A stretch of 64,000 bases of DNA, from the NCBI RefSeq assembly GCF_028389875.1, contig NC_084663.1, positions 117,203,801-117,267,800 of the forward strand. The letters run 5' to 3'. Positions within the stretch are counted from its first letter, which is position 1. The number at the start of each line of letters is the position of its first letter. This DNA comes from Rhea pennata. Lineage: Eukaryota > Chordata > Aves > Rheiformes > Rheidae. The notes beneath the pieces were generated by a model, which saw nothing but the letters and a program-made list of their open reading frames with translations, made no database searches and was not told the DNA's origin. Both the position numbers and the translations under genes were made by a program. This document shows, piece after piece, positions 1 to 12,400 of this stretch.

Positions 1-490
1 CTGCAGGGAGATTTTAAGATGCGGGAAGGCATCCTCCCGCCGCGCCGCTCAAAACTACAGTACCCAGGAGGCCCCGCGGCATGGCGGCCGTGCCCGCGCC
101 CGGGCGCGGCGGGGCGGCACCGCCCGCGGCCCGGGGCCCGCGGCCTAGCCGCAACCGCCGTGCGGGTTTGCGCGTTGAAGCCCCGCGGACGGTAGAGCGA
201 TTCGCTTCAGATTCGTACAACTTACAGATTTGTGGCTTTTTGTGGCTTCAGTGCGCTGCCGCCTGGGGAATGGGCTGAGCGGGGCCTGTGAGGGGCCGCC
301 CCCGGGCTCGCCCAGGCGGGGAGGTGGTGGTGGTGGTGGGGAGGCACGAGGGAGGATGCAGCGGCCTTCGCTGGAAGGTGATAGCTCCAGCTTAAATATA
401 AAAAATAAAATAAAGCCCCTCGCCATTTGTTGACTAATGGTTTTACGGTGTAATTTAGGAAATAGAACACCAGAGTGCAAAGGTGAGAGG
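1..490. promoter_or_regulatory. GC-rich CpG block, putative promoter of the upstream neighbour
   Basis: The first ~350 bases are very GC- and CpG-rich and then turn AT-rich. A ZNF143/Staf-like site (ACTACAGTACCCAGGAGGC, 54-72) is followed by a YY1-like ATGGCGGCC at 81-89. A good + strand splice donor (AAAG, then GTGAGA) has its GT at 483-484, so a + strand untranslated exon could end at 482. In vertebrates GART sits head-to-head with SON on the opposite strand, so this may be its promoter, but no GART coding exon is visible here. Neither the start site nor the gene served is shown by the sequence. Confidence 0.45.
54..72 (+). promoter_or_regulatory. ZNF143/Staf-like binding site
   Basis: ACTACAGTACCCAGGAGGC closely follows the ACTACAnnTCCCAGnnnGC consensus of ZNF143 sites, which are common near start sites of CpG-island and divergent promoters. 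It is a motif match only. Confidence 0.5.
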
Positions 491-2100
491 GCAGTAAGTT
501 ATCTGGATAGTGTCTTGCGAAGGTTAGTCTTGCTTTTGTATCTTCTCCGGTGGAGTGTTCCTACAAATTGTTTTGTACTGAATGGGAGCAACTCTTTCAG
601 CCTGTATTATACTGAACTGCCTTGTTTTTGAAACTGGGCAACATTTAGTCAAATTTAGCATTACAATGCTGCGAAAATGCCGTTAATAAAGCCAGATTTG
701 ATCCCTATTTTTGCTCTGTTTCCCAAGAGTTACAAAGTGAAAAATCCACTGTCCCTTGAAATTGAGCTTATGAAACATAGGTTTAATATACTGTTCAAAT
801 ATTCTGCACACGTTTGACTCTCTAAAAAGGAAGTCACATGAATAAAGTAATGATGATTGCAGCAGAATTGCTATTACAAAAGCTATGTACTACTGCGTTT
901 TCACATTGAACGCTAAGTATATCATAAACAATCACCCTGGTCATGATGAAATTTTTTATTTAAGTCCATTCATCTGAAAACTACGTAACACCTAGCTGAA
1001 TAAGGTCTTTAACTAGAGGTTTATCTACAGCAAAATGAGAGACCTGAAAGGAGAGCTATATCGTCAGTGACATTCCTATGGAGCTTTGGATCTTTATTTT
1101 TTTGGATAGTGACTTTTGTCACTACTGTGGCTCTGTTCATTTTCAGGGAGCCAGTGTGCAGTGTGCACTAAAATTATTTCCTGGCTATTTTGTACCTTTC
1201 TTTCTTCATGATCTTCCTGTATAGGTTTAGGCCCACAGGGATTAGGTTATCAGTGTAGTTAAGTTACTTTGAATGAATTAACTTAGTTGAAAAGGATCCC
1301 TTTCTGAGGACAAGTCTATGCTGTGGATTTCTGTTGGCCCACATCAGAGGTATGTGATCCCTGCCCAGCACAGCTTTTTGGTCAGAAGTCCCTAATACAG
1401 ACTAAATTATGCCAGTCAAACATGCTGTTCTGTAAGTACAGCTGGTTTTGATCGGAATGGGGAAGTTGCAATTATACTGTGCTGAAAGCCTTTGCAGCTT
1501 TGTTGTTACGGTAATATCCATACTAGCAACATTTTGGCTGTGTACTGTATCAGTACTTGTCCATGGGTAAAATAATGCCTGGTCTAGGGAAGACCATCTA
1601 ATGAGAGGAATCTAAATATCTCTAAAATTGTTCAGCTGAAACATTTTCACTCTGTAGCTCAGTGAATACCAGAAATTATGTATTCTATTAGTAACATCTA
1701 AAATACATGAATATTGGCATGGCATGATTTGCAAAAGTGCCTATTAAAATACAGCTGCTGCCTTTCTATTATAATAAATTGACTGGGGCATAAAAGTTAG
1801 CAAAATATATGGCGAAGGGAGGGGGAATGGTTAGCGTCCTCCAGCTATAGGATTTATTCAATGTTACAAGTCTGAGGAAGATAAAAACAGATTCGGACCT
1901 GTACATAGTTGGGAACTGCTTTGAGGACAGCACGAAGGGGATCCCCAGAGTGTCTGGCGTCTGGAAAACCCATCTTAGCCTGGTATCCCCCCAAAAAAAA
2001 CACCTCAGACAAAGCATCGCTTTGCCAGGCAGGCCAGGGCCAGCTTGGAGACACTCGCGCGGTTATTTTATCCCCGTCGGCGGGTGTTTGGGCTTTTCTA
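491..2100. other. AT-rich upstream stretch, no gene recognised
   Basis: I see no convincing coding exon, RNA gene or repeat family here. Reading frames are short and lack paired splice sites. If the left GC block fires a + strand transcript, this would be its intron. Confidence 0.5.
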
Positions 2101-3146
2101 ATTCTGCTACTGTTGTGGCTTCGTTTCGACCCCCCCCCCTCCTGCTGGCGGCGTGGCCGCCCGTGCCGCCGGACGGCCCCCCGGAGCACATGTGCGTGTC
2201 ACCGCCCGGCTGACTGCTCCGCCGGCGGAGGGGGAGGGCGCCTCTCGCATGGAGTCGCTCGGTAAGTGAGGGCAGCGCAGCGCCGGGCCCTGTGATGCAG
2301 CAGTGGCGTGCGGGCAGGCCCCCCTGCTAGGCGCTGCCTGCGCTCTCCACACGGGGCGGCGGAGGCGCGGGGCTTGGCCCCGCTCCATGGAGACCAATGG
2401 CATCGCTCCCACCCACCCCCACGGGCCCCGAGCCCGCCGGCACACACAGCCGCACGCTTCAGCCCACCATGGCCCCGGCGCCGGCGCCGCCGCCGCCGCT
2501 CCGGCCCTCGGCGAGGTGAGTGCCGGCCTCCGGGCTGCTCCGCGGAGGCCCGCCCGGCTCCGAGCCTCCGCGGCCGTCGGAGGGGGCCGCGATCGCGACG
2601 GCGGGAGCGGGGCGTGTGTATGTGGCGGGCGGACGGGGCCGAAGGGACCGGCGGGCGCCGGCCACCGTGCTGCCCTCCATCAGCTCCCCCCTTTCCGTTC
2701 CTCCCCTGCTCCCCTCCCGTTCTCTCTGGGGTTGAGGCGCAGCTTTTCGGTTTACGGAGGGTAAAGGAGGGGCGCGTTGGGGGTAGAGCGACAGTTACGG
2801 TTTCAGCCGTTATGGCGGTTGGTGGGGGTGTGGGGGGGCAGCCCGGCGGGGCTTTGCCCGTTGCTGGTGGAGGGGGGGAGGTGGGGGGGGCGCGCGGCCG
2901 GTAAGGGGTTGAGGGGCGGAGGGGGGGGGGGGGGAAGGTGGCGGTAAGTGCAACAACATGGCGGCGCGGCGCGCTGCTGCGCGCGGAGGGTGGGGGAAGG
3001 GGAGCCGCGAACTTCTGCGAGACACGAGTCGCCCCCCCCCGGAAACTAGACCGGGGGGGGGGCGGGGGGGGCCGCTGGCGCTCTATGGTTTTTGCCCAGC
3101 GCTAGAGCGGTCATCCGGAGGCGCATCCTGCCTTTTCCGCGGGCCT

Positions 3147-3192
3147 TGACGTCATTCCGTTAGCGGGCAGCCAATTGGGAGAGGGCATAAAG
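3147..3192 (+). promoter_or_regulatory. SON core promoter: CRE, CCAAT box, TATA-like box
   Basis: A perfect palindromic CRE (TGACGTCA, 3147-3154), a CCAATTGG (3171-3178) and a CATAAAG TATA-like element (3186-3192) lie in tandem 130-170 bases before the SON ATG. Spacing puts initiation near 3215-3225 with a 5' UTR of about 100 nt. The CRE suggests CREB/ATF input; this is inferred from motifs. Confidence 0.6.
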
Positions 3193-3319
3193 GGAGCACG
3201 TCAGCAAGGACTTGCGGCCTCCAGTTGCGGCGGTGCCTTGTGGGATATCGGAGGCCTCGCGTCTGGGCAGGAAGGAAAGCGAAGTGTGTGGGGGGGGTGC
3301 CCGGTGCGGTAGGGCTGTC

Positions 3320-3414
3320 ATGGCGACTAATATCGAGCAGATCTTTCGGTCCTTTGTGGTTAGCAAATTCCGGGAGATCCAGGAAGAGCAGGAGCAGCAG
3401 CAACAGCATGGCGG
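3320..3414 (+). CDS. SON: SON exon 1 (residues 1-31)
   Basis: The ATG starts the conserved MATNIEQIFRSFVVSKFREI. It ends in a Gln-rich tail and a GTAACG donor, leaving two bases (GG) that exon 2 completes to Gly. Confidence 0.93.
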
Positions 3415-6400
3415 GTAACGAGCCTGCCCGGGCTGGCGGGGTGCTCGGGCGGCGGGGAAGAGACGTAGCCGCGTCCGGGCCTAGGCCTAGCGCGACGGGA
3501 GAGGAGGGGTATGCCGGGGGGGGGGGGGGGCTGTAGGGCACGGGCTCCCGCCGGGGTGGAGGGAGACGGGCTGGGGCCCGGGGCTCTTGCGGATCATTTC
3601 TGCGTAAACATGGCGGGGCCCGGGGGCTCGCGCCCTTGCGAGCGCCTTGAGCGAAAACACGGCGGGGGTGGGGGAGGGGAGGGACGGGCGGATGCACGCG
3701 TTGTCTCCTGGCGAACGCGCTCCCGTTTTCACTCACAGGTTTTCAGTTTTTGTCCCTTTTTAGGGGCGACAGGGGGAAGGCGAGGATCTGTTTGCTCGGT
3801 TGTTTTATTGTTACTATTATATCTAAGCTCGCCGAGTTTTTCACAGCCTTTTCTCCCAAAACGAGTAAAATCTGAAGAGGGTTGTGTGATAGGTGTTTAT
3901 TTTGCGAAGAGAATTGAGTCTCTACACGTTTTTACATAAAGCACGGGGACTTGCTCATTCGCAAAAATGTTTGCTTCCCTTCTGCCCAATTTTCAGTCGT
4001 CCGTAACTGTGTTCGAATAAGTGAAAGTGAAGCAGAAGGTAGCTGTTTCACCAAAACCATGGCTTCTTCAGGAGACTAAAAAGTTCTTTGAGTAGTTAAC
4101 TATAGTAAATGCTTGTGAATTTAAAAATAAGGGTAAGAAAAACTCAAAATTGCCTGTATTATGTTGATATTTTTCTTGGTTAGTGGAAAGGTAGAAGGCC
4201 AGCCCAATGGTGACACAATCCCAGCTGAGCAAGCCAATCCTTCAGATGACACTGTTGCTGGTGCTGGGAGTCGTCAGAATGATCAGATAGTGCAGAAAAT
4301 AGAGGAAGTGCTCTCTGGAGCCCTTGATACAGAGCTGCAGTGCAAATCAGGTAAATGAAAACACATTTGGCAAATATGTTTTTATTTAAGAAGATTGTCA
4401 TAGTTCCTAACGCCTAATCATTTTTACAGAGATGAAAGAGTACTTTCCAGTACTGCTTCTCTCACTGAGCTTCATCTGAAAAGCTGTATATTTATTGTAA
4501 TGTTTATTAAGTATTTTTTTGTTTACTGTCGTTTACAGCCGTAGATTGACAAGGAAATGAGTAACCTAAAAATTGAAACTGGTTGATATACAGAAGTGTT
4601 ACTTAGTGTGAAAAAAAGTTACTTCTGATCTTTCTCAGTTACAATAATGTTAACAGGTATATACAATACTTGCAGACCTTATATGTTGGTACATCTAAAG
4701 ACTTATGCTTTTTGTATATACCTACTTAATGGCCTCGATACAGAGTTTTAATTTGCAAAGTTGGTACTGTTACAGGTAGAAGCTTTATTTGTAGCAATTT
4801 TTTTTTGTTTTGGTTTGTAAGATTGTTTTTTTTTAAATCATCTATTAGAATTCAGAATTGTATGATTAACTGTCTGGCAAAGTAATCCTAAAGTGTTATT
4901 TTATAATAGTGAATAATGCCTGTGCTTTAAAAATGTAGGTATTCAGATTGAAGTCTTTCAAAGGTGATGAAAGATATGTGTAATATTCTCATAATATCAA
5001 TAAATTACACAATTTATCATACCAAAAAATTGCATACAAATATCCTTTCTCGTAGGACTAGTCCCTTCTATAAAATCCCCGAATCATTAGAGTTAGCAAA
5101 ATGGAGGCTCTGATCATTGCATTTTTAATTTTTTGAAGTTCAGAAGTAGGTGGCTGCTGTGTATTTGGTAAGTATAGTTTCAAAGTGATTTGTAAAGGGC
5201 AGCATAGAAGATTGTGACAGGAATTGTTTGGTTCAGAAAATTTTTATGCAAGTTTCTGGGATTCTCCTTTCTTTTATGCACAGTGGCTTATTTACCCTGA
5301 GCATTTTCAACACTCTTTCTTTGGATATGTTGTATAAACAGCACTTAGGCTAGCCTCGTGTGTGTGTGTCTGCTTCTGTCTGAGAAGAACGAGACAAGTA
5401 ATACGATAGTGAGACATATTAGTGTGGTGGTAAATAAAGTTAGCCTATGATACGTGTTGCCACTGTTTATATCTAGAAAGGAGTTAGGGTTGTTAGGCAA
5501 AGTTGGGATTATCTGAAAATGCTGTGTGTAGACAAGGTCATTTGACTCATTGTTCCCTTTTATAGCATTCAAGGGAATGTTGATGGAAACACTTTTTTTT
5601 GGTTGTTTCTTATGTGTGTGTTTGTTTAAAGCTACCTGAGATACACAAATGTCTATGAGAATGAGATCTTAGTCATGTTTATTTAATAGTATTGCAGTTA
5701 CCGACATTTTTTGAAGATTTTTTTTGGTAGCTTTTATTCAAACATTACACTTCCTAATTACAGCCAGATTATAGTTGGAAAATCCATGTGGCTGCACTGG
5801 CCAGTATAAATGATCATGGTGAGAATAGCATGCAGGCAGACTTGAACATATAGTTCATATTTAGTCAAGATTTTAACATGTTACTATAATGGGAGTGCCT
5901 GTTTCATGAAAACATGGTACTAGATCCAAAGAAGGAGGAGGAGGGAGAATGGAGGTACAGAGTTAAAAGAAAACAGAAACAAAACTCAAACTTGAGTTGT
6001 CTTCTTCCTGCTCAGCAGTTGCCTATCCCTGCAGTCACCTGAAGTCATAGAGTAATTTCCTGTTTGATGCAAAAGCTTTTTAAATGGTTGTAGTTCTGTG
6101 TTTGCTCATGGCAAACACAGTCAGTCTGAGCAGTTGCTTGCTTGCTACCCCTTAAAGCCTGCTAGGAGGCTGTTTCCCGAAAGATGTTTGAAGAACTACA
6201 TCGGTAAGTGAGGAACTTAGTAAGTTTAGATCATTCTTAGTGCATTAGCCAGATTTGACTCTCTGACAAGATGTGGTGATAAAGACTTTTTAAAGCGTAG
6301 CAGGAGCTCATGGTTCTGCTGGCCAGATTTTATACAGTAGGCATACCAGTTAGATGATTTTCCTGAAAGATATGAGATCTTATTTTAGTTACGTATGCAG

Positions 6401-9400
6401 TTTGATATAGTTTAAAACCACATCTTCAGCCTTCCAGGAGAATGTACTACCCAGTTGAATGTTGATAAAAATATATCCAAGTACTTCTTGGAAGGGATTG
6501 TGTTCCCACTGAAACTGTGTCACTGACCAAGAAGACTTAATTAACTTCTTGAAAGCAAAACTAGTTACTTTTTTTTCTCAAAGTGATTACTGGGAGAAAG
6601 CATAAGAAAGAGAGCAAAGCTGGGAGTGTGTGTCAGTTGTGATGGTTTAAGCAAGGTGCAGGTTTCAGATTACAATTTTTTGTACTTCTGTCCATATACT
6701 TGTTTACTAGTTCAAAACCACGTTTTAAAGGCTCTATCAATAACATTTACAAGGAAAATTTCATTTTCTTCTAGATGTAGACAAAGGTACTGTGAAAAAT
6801 AGTTCCAAGTCTATAAAAAGAAGTCCTACTGATGGAGTTCAAGATGAAATTCCTAGGAAAAAAGCAAAGAAGAACAAGAAACACAAAAGCAAGAAGAAGA
6901 AGAAAAAGAAGAAGAAAAGGAAGAAAGAGAAAAAGCATAAAAAACAGCCAAAAGAGTCAAAACTGAGTGCACGTCATGGAGAACATGCAGAATTGCAGCC
7001 TGCATCTCACTTGATGCCAGAAAATTCAAGCTCCAAACTGAGTGTACAGCATGGAGGATCTGGAGATTCAAATCTGGCTGTTCACATGCAGCCAGAAGAA
7101 CCGTGCTTAAAAGTAAGTGAGGAGCTTGATAGACAAGCTTTAGGACTTGCTTCTCATTTGAGAGCTGATTCTCAGCCACCTAAGGAAGATCTCGGAAGTG
7201 AGCAGAGGAATTTGTGTGCAGCAGATCCTCAATTTAATTTAGAAAGCAGCAGATCTGAAATCCAAGAACACATTAGTATAACTCAAACTAAAATTTGCAC
7301 TAGAGAAGAACAAATTAAAGAATTTCATGAAGGTGTTTATCCTGTAGCTGTTAGTATCAGTGGAAAGGGTGAATTTCATGTTGATACTGGAAATGATACG
7401 TTGTCTACCGTCCCATCTGGAGTTGCCGATAAATCTGAACTTCAGAAATATCCAGAAGCAACTTCAAAGGTAGTAGAAGCACTAAAAGGTTCAGAAGATG
7501 TTCTTAAGTCTAAAAGCACTGGGGAAGCTTTTGGTGCAGCTCTTGAATATGAGACCAGGGAAGTGCTGAAGTACTCAGAAGCAGCTCTAAAATCTGTAGC
7601 ACAGATGGGAACAAAAGAAGTAGAAATAAACTCAGAATCTGTGTCTTTGGCAAGTGATTCAACAGCAATCCCTAAATCTGCAAGTCAAGCAGATTTGAAA
7701 ACTGTGAAGTTAGCTCACATGTCTGTCGCCATGGAAGAAGTGAAAATTCCAGAAGCAACTGAAGAATCTTTGCATATGGGAAATGTGAAAAGTGTAGAAA
7801 GATCTTTGGAACTGGGAGGTGTGACTGGAACTTCAGAGCCAGCTCTAAAGCCCCTAACTGTAGCTGGTCATTTAAGAGTGGCACAGGTCAGCCCTGTTGA
7901 GAGTGTGAATGTCTTCCAACATGTAGCTGTGATGGGGGACATGGAAGATAAAGAAACAGACCCAGGTGTGACTTTGCAACATGTAATACCTGTAGCAATG
8001 GCTTTAACCCAGGTGGAAGTGAAAAGTGCCAAAATACCCCTAGAACCAGGGGCTGTAACAAAGGTTAAAGATGTTGAACCAACTAGAGGCTCTGTACAGA
8101 CAGAAAATGTGAAAGCTTTTGAAGAAGCCCTAGAACCAGTTGCTGTGGCAAAGAAAAAAGCTTTGGAAACAATTGTGAAACCTGTGGATATGATGGGAGC
8201 AAAAGATGTCAGAGCAACTCGAGAACATCTGGAAGTTGAGGTTATCAAAGATTTGGAAGGAACCACTGATTCTGCAACAGTGTTAAATGCTTCAGAAGTG
8301 GTCTCAGAGCGTTCAGTGACAGAAACAAGAACTTTGGATTTTGCAATTCCAGTAGAAGTATCAAACGTGAATGTGGCTCAAGCATCTCTACAAATGGGAG
8401 GTGTGAAAAAAATCCAAGAGGCTAATGATTTGGAAACAACTTTTCAAGCTGTAGCTGCCACAGAATTAAAAGCAACAGTGAGCCAAGAGCCTCAGCAAAC
8501 TAAAATTGCAGGAGCCCTAAAATATGTGCCCTCAGAGGCAAAAGGTTTAAAAGCAATTTCAGAACATGTAGCAGTTGTACAGGCATTTGTCCCCAAACCA
8601 GCTCCAGAAATTCAGATGTCAGAAGGTTATAAAGGTCCGCAAGCAACTGTGGAAGTTGTGGCAATAGCAGGAATAAAAAGTGCAGGAACAAATCAAGCTG
8701 CTCTGCAAGTGGAAAATAATGCTTTGAAAATTCCAGAAGCAACTCCAAAGCCTGTAGCCATAACAGAGGCGAAAGATTCAGAGGGAACTTCATTATTGAG
8801 ACAAGTAGAGGAGTTGAGAGAATCAAGATCTGAGAGTGAGTCAAATGTGAAAAGTTTGGAAGTAGCTCCCCTATCTTTGCAGAAGGAAGATGTGAAAGGT
8901 CTGGGAGGACTCATAAGACCAGGTTTAGCAGCAGGACTAGGTTCAGCAGTGGAGTCAAAAGGTTCAGAAACAAATCTGGCTTGTATGACAGGAGCAGAAG
9001 CAGCCTCAGATGCTGCTTTTCCTGCTATGAAAATTGGAGGTGAAAAACATCTGGAAAGAAGCATAAGTTCTGTGAAAACAGTGAAAAGTCTGGAAACAAC
9101 ATTAGTACCTCTAGTGGAGACAGAAGGGAAAGATTCAGAAGCAGTGCTTGGCAGAGCCAAGGGTGAAATATCTTCATCACATCTGCAGATTAAAGATTTA
9201 GAAGGAGATCCAGAATCTTTGGGTATGGCAAAGACGAAAGCTTTGGAAGCGGTCTTTCAACCTGTGCCCCTTGTAGGGGCAAAGAGTGTAGGAGAAAATG
9301 TGTGTTCTGAAGCCAAAATTGGCACCCAAGTTTTTGGAGAAAGTCCAGGACTTCTGGACTTAGGAAGTTCAGGAAGAACTACTGAATCTATGTTTGCATG

Positions 9401-12400
9401 CGTAAGCATGGAGCCAGTTAAAGAGTCTGAGGTACTGGCAGAAGTGACACATTTGAAAACTGCAGCACAGAGAGAACCAGAAGGTATGGAAACTATAGTC
9501 GAACCTCTTGTTACAAGCAGAACAAAGAGTTTGATTGTTTCACAGTCTGACAGCATGACAAATAGAGAGTTGGGGATAACCTCACAAACTGAGGTAACAA
9601 GAGAGATGGATTCTGAAATTGCTACTAGATCTGTAAAAGTGATAAATTTAGACAACTTGCCAGAAGTTGAGGCAGTTTTAGAGGTAAAAGATGTGGAAGC
9701 AAGTTCAAAAACTTTACACTTAACAGAAGTGAAAAATTTGGAAATGGTTGTGGAATCTAAAACAAAGTCACTAACACAAGACTTGGGAACGACCTTAGAA
9801 TCTGAGATGACTGGAGAAGTAAAACATTATGGCGTAGCTACGGAAGATCTAAACAAAGCAAAAGTGAAGAACAAAGAAGCAGTACTGGAACCTGTGCAAA
9901 CAGTAATGGTGGAAACTTTGGAAGAAAATTCCAAATCTTTGCATGCAGAAGAGTTGGAGACAACTGTGGAATACAAGACTGGAAGTAAGCCAGAAAAAAA
10001 TGAAACAGTAATAGAATCCAAGACTATCAAGGCAGTAGAATATTCCCAAACAGCTCCAGAATCTCTGTGTACAGCAACGATGGGCGATTCAGAAGCACTG
10101 TTAGAATCTTTGCCCAGAGTGGAAGAAAAAATGGTGGCATCAGAAGTAGTGACAGAAGTGAGAAACTTGAAAGGAAGTTTGGAATCTAAGATTTCAACAG
10201 ATGTAAGAAATCAGGGACCCACTGTAGAATATATAATTGCAACAAGGAGGACAGGTACAAAAAAAGTTGAGTCTTCACATATGATCAGTTTAAAAGATTT
10301 GGAAGAAGCTTCAGGAAATGAGAAAGGAATGAAAGTAAAATATTTGGAGGCAGCATCAGAAGCTGGAGAAACGAGTTTTTTTGAAAGTAGGAAAGAACCT
10401 GCACTAGTAGAAAGGAAAGATTCTGAAAGAGTCATGGAGCCTGAGGTATGCATGAATACCCCAGATTTGGAAACATCTCAAAAATCTGAAGAAGCAGGGG
10501 TGATGAATGTTCTACAGGATGCTTCAGAAACATTCACAAAACAACATTCAGAATCTGTTTCAAAGGCTTTGCACACTGAAAAGCCAGAACACGTGCAAAT
10601 AGTTTCAGATGCCAAACCTGCTGCAGAATGGAAAAGTACAGAAGAGTCTCCAGAAATCTTGAGTGCTGCTGAAATGAAATCTTCTGAAGCAGTTCCAAAA
10701 ATGGGGGATGTGAAAGATGTGGAAACAATGCTAGAACATGAAGTAGCAGCGGAAGTACCATATCCAAAAGTGGCACAGTATCAGCAACTGGAGGATGTGA
10801 GAGTTGCAGAACAAACTCAGGAATGTGAGCTACATGTTGAGAAGAAAGATACTGAACAAACTATACAATCTGAGCCTTTAATAGAAGTAAGTGGTAGGCA
10901 GACTACTCCAGCATCTGTGGCAGGTCCAGAAACAGCTTTTAGTTCTTTACATGCATCAGATGAAAAAGACTCAGCAGCAACTCCTGAATCTGAAATCATT
11001 GGAAACCTAAAACACTTGGAAGCCAGTCCAGCTGATGTGGCAGAGACGAAAGATTTGGAAGCAGCTCCAATACGTGATGCTGTTGTAGAGCCGAAAGATT
11101 CAGAAGCAGCTGCAGGGACAGAGGCAGAGACAAAAGATTTGGAAGCAGCTCTGAGACCTGAAACTGTTATGGAAGAAGTTTCAGTGCTGGTGGCAGAGCC
11201 AGGAGAGTTGGAAGAAAGTCCACAGGCTGAGGCTGTAAAGGAAGCTGGACAGGCAGAAGAAGCAAGAGATTCAGAAACATCTGATGTGCAGCCTGATGTG
11301 GCAGCACGAATGAGAGAGACTCTAATGAGACTTGAAAAAGTTTTTGAAAAAAGCCACAGAAGTGATAAAAAACATGATGCAAAGAAACAAAAAAGAAGTC
11401 GCTCTAAGTCTCATTCCAGGTCTAAGAAGAGGAAAAAAAAATCAAGGTCAAGTTCTACTTCCAGGCGTCTGACCTCTAAAAGAGCACGTTCTAGGAGCAG
11501 AAACTATTCAGATTCGAGAAAAAAGCATTCCAAATCCAGATCCCGGTCTGTGGAGAAGAGAGAGAGGAGAGTGTCTTCCCGGAGGTCCAGACGCAGACGA
11601 TCTAGGTCTTCTGACCGCTACAGATCTAAATCCAGATCAGTGGAAAAAACACTCTCCTCCCGAAGGTCTGGACGCAGACGTTCCAGGTCTTCTGACCGCT
11701 ACAGGTCCAAATCCAGGTCAGTGGAAAAGAGCAGACTGTCCTCTAGAAGGTCCAGACGCAGACGATCTAGATCTTCAGACCGCTACAGATCTAAATCCAG
11801 ATCAGTGGAAAAAACACTCTCCTCTCGAAGATCTGGGCGCAGATGTTCGAGGTCTTCTGACCGCTACAGATCTAAATCCAGATCAGTGGAAAAGAGCAGA
11901 CTATCCTCTAGAAGGTCCAGGCGCAGGCGTTCGAGGTCTTCAGACCGCTACAGGTCTAAATCCAGATCAGTGGAAAAACGACTGTCATCCCGAAGGTCTG
12001 GGCGCAGGCGATCAAGGTCTTCTGACCGCTACAGGTCTAAATCCAGATCAGTAGAAAAAAGACTGTCCTCCCGAAGGTCTGGGCGCAGGCGTTCGAGGTC
12101 TTCTGACCGCTACAGGTCTAAATCCAGGTCAGCAGAAAAGAGACTGTCATCTTGGAGGTCCCGACGCAGACATTCCAGATCCTCTGACCGTTCTAAATCT
12201 AGATCCAGGTCCTCAGAAAAGAGGGGGGGCAAAGAATATTCCTGGAGGTTCAGAAACAGAGGGTCTGGTTCCTCTGATCGTTCAAAATCTAGGTCTAGAT
12301 CTGTTGAGAAGAGAGGTCGGAAGGCATCTCTGCGGCGATCTAAACGTCAGCGCTCAAAGTCCTCTGACCGTTACAAGTCTAGATCCAGATCAGTAGAAAA

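Larger units (their letters stand above)
2100..3560. promoter_or_regulatory. SON CpG island
   Basis: Dense GC and CpG from about 2110 to 3560, with long G runs around 2866-2935, 3052-3071 and 3519-3530, surround the SON start. Three + strand splice donors lie in it upstream of the canonical first exon (GT at 2262, 2516 and 2944), suggesting alternative first exons. A YY1-like CAACATGGCGGC lies at 2954-2965. No equally good - strand donor was found between 2100 and 3200. Confidence 0.8.

Noticed and set aside
3152-3736. 194-codon - strand frame across the SON promoter and exon 1
   Set aside because: GC-driven frame overlapping promoter elements; composition is Pro/Arg/Ala without recognisable domain. 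A chance donor near 3736 is not enough.
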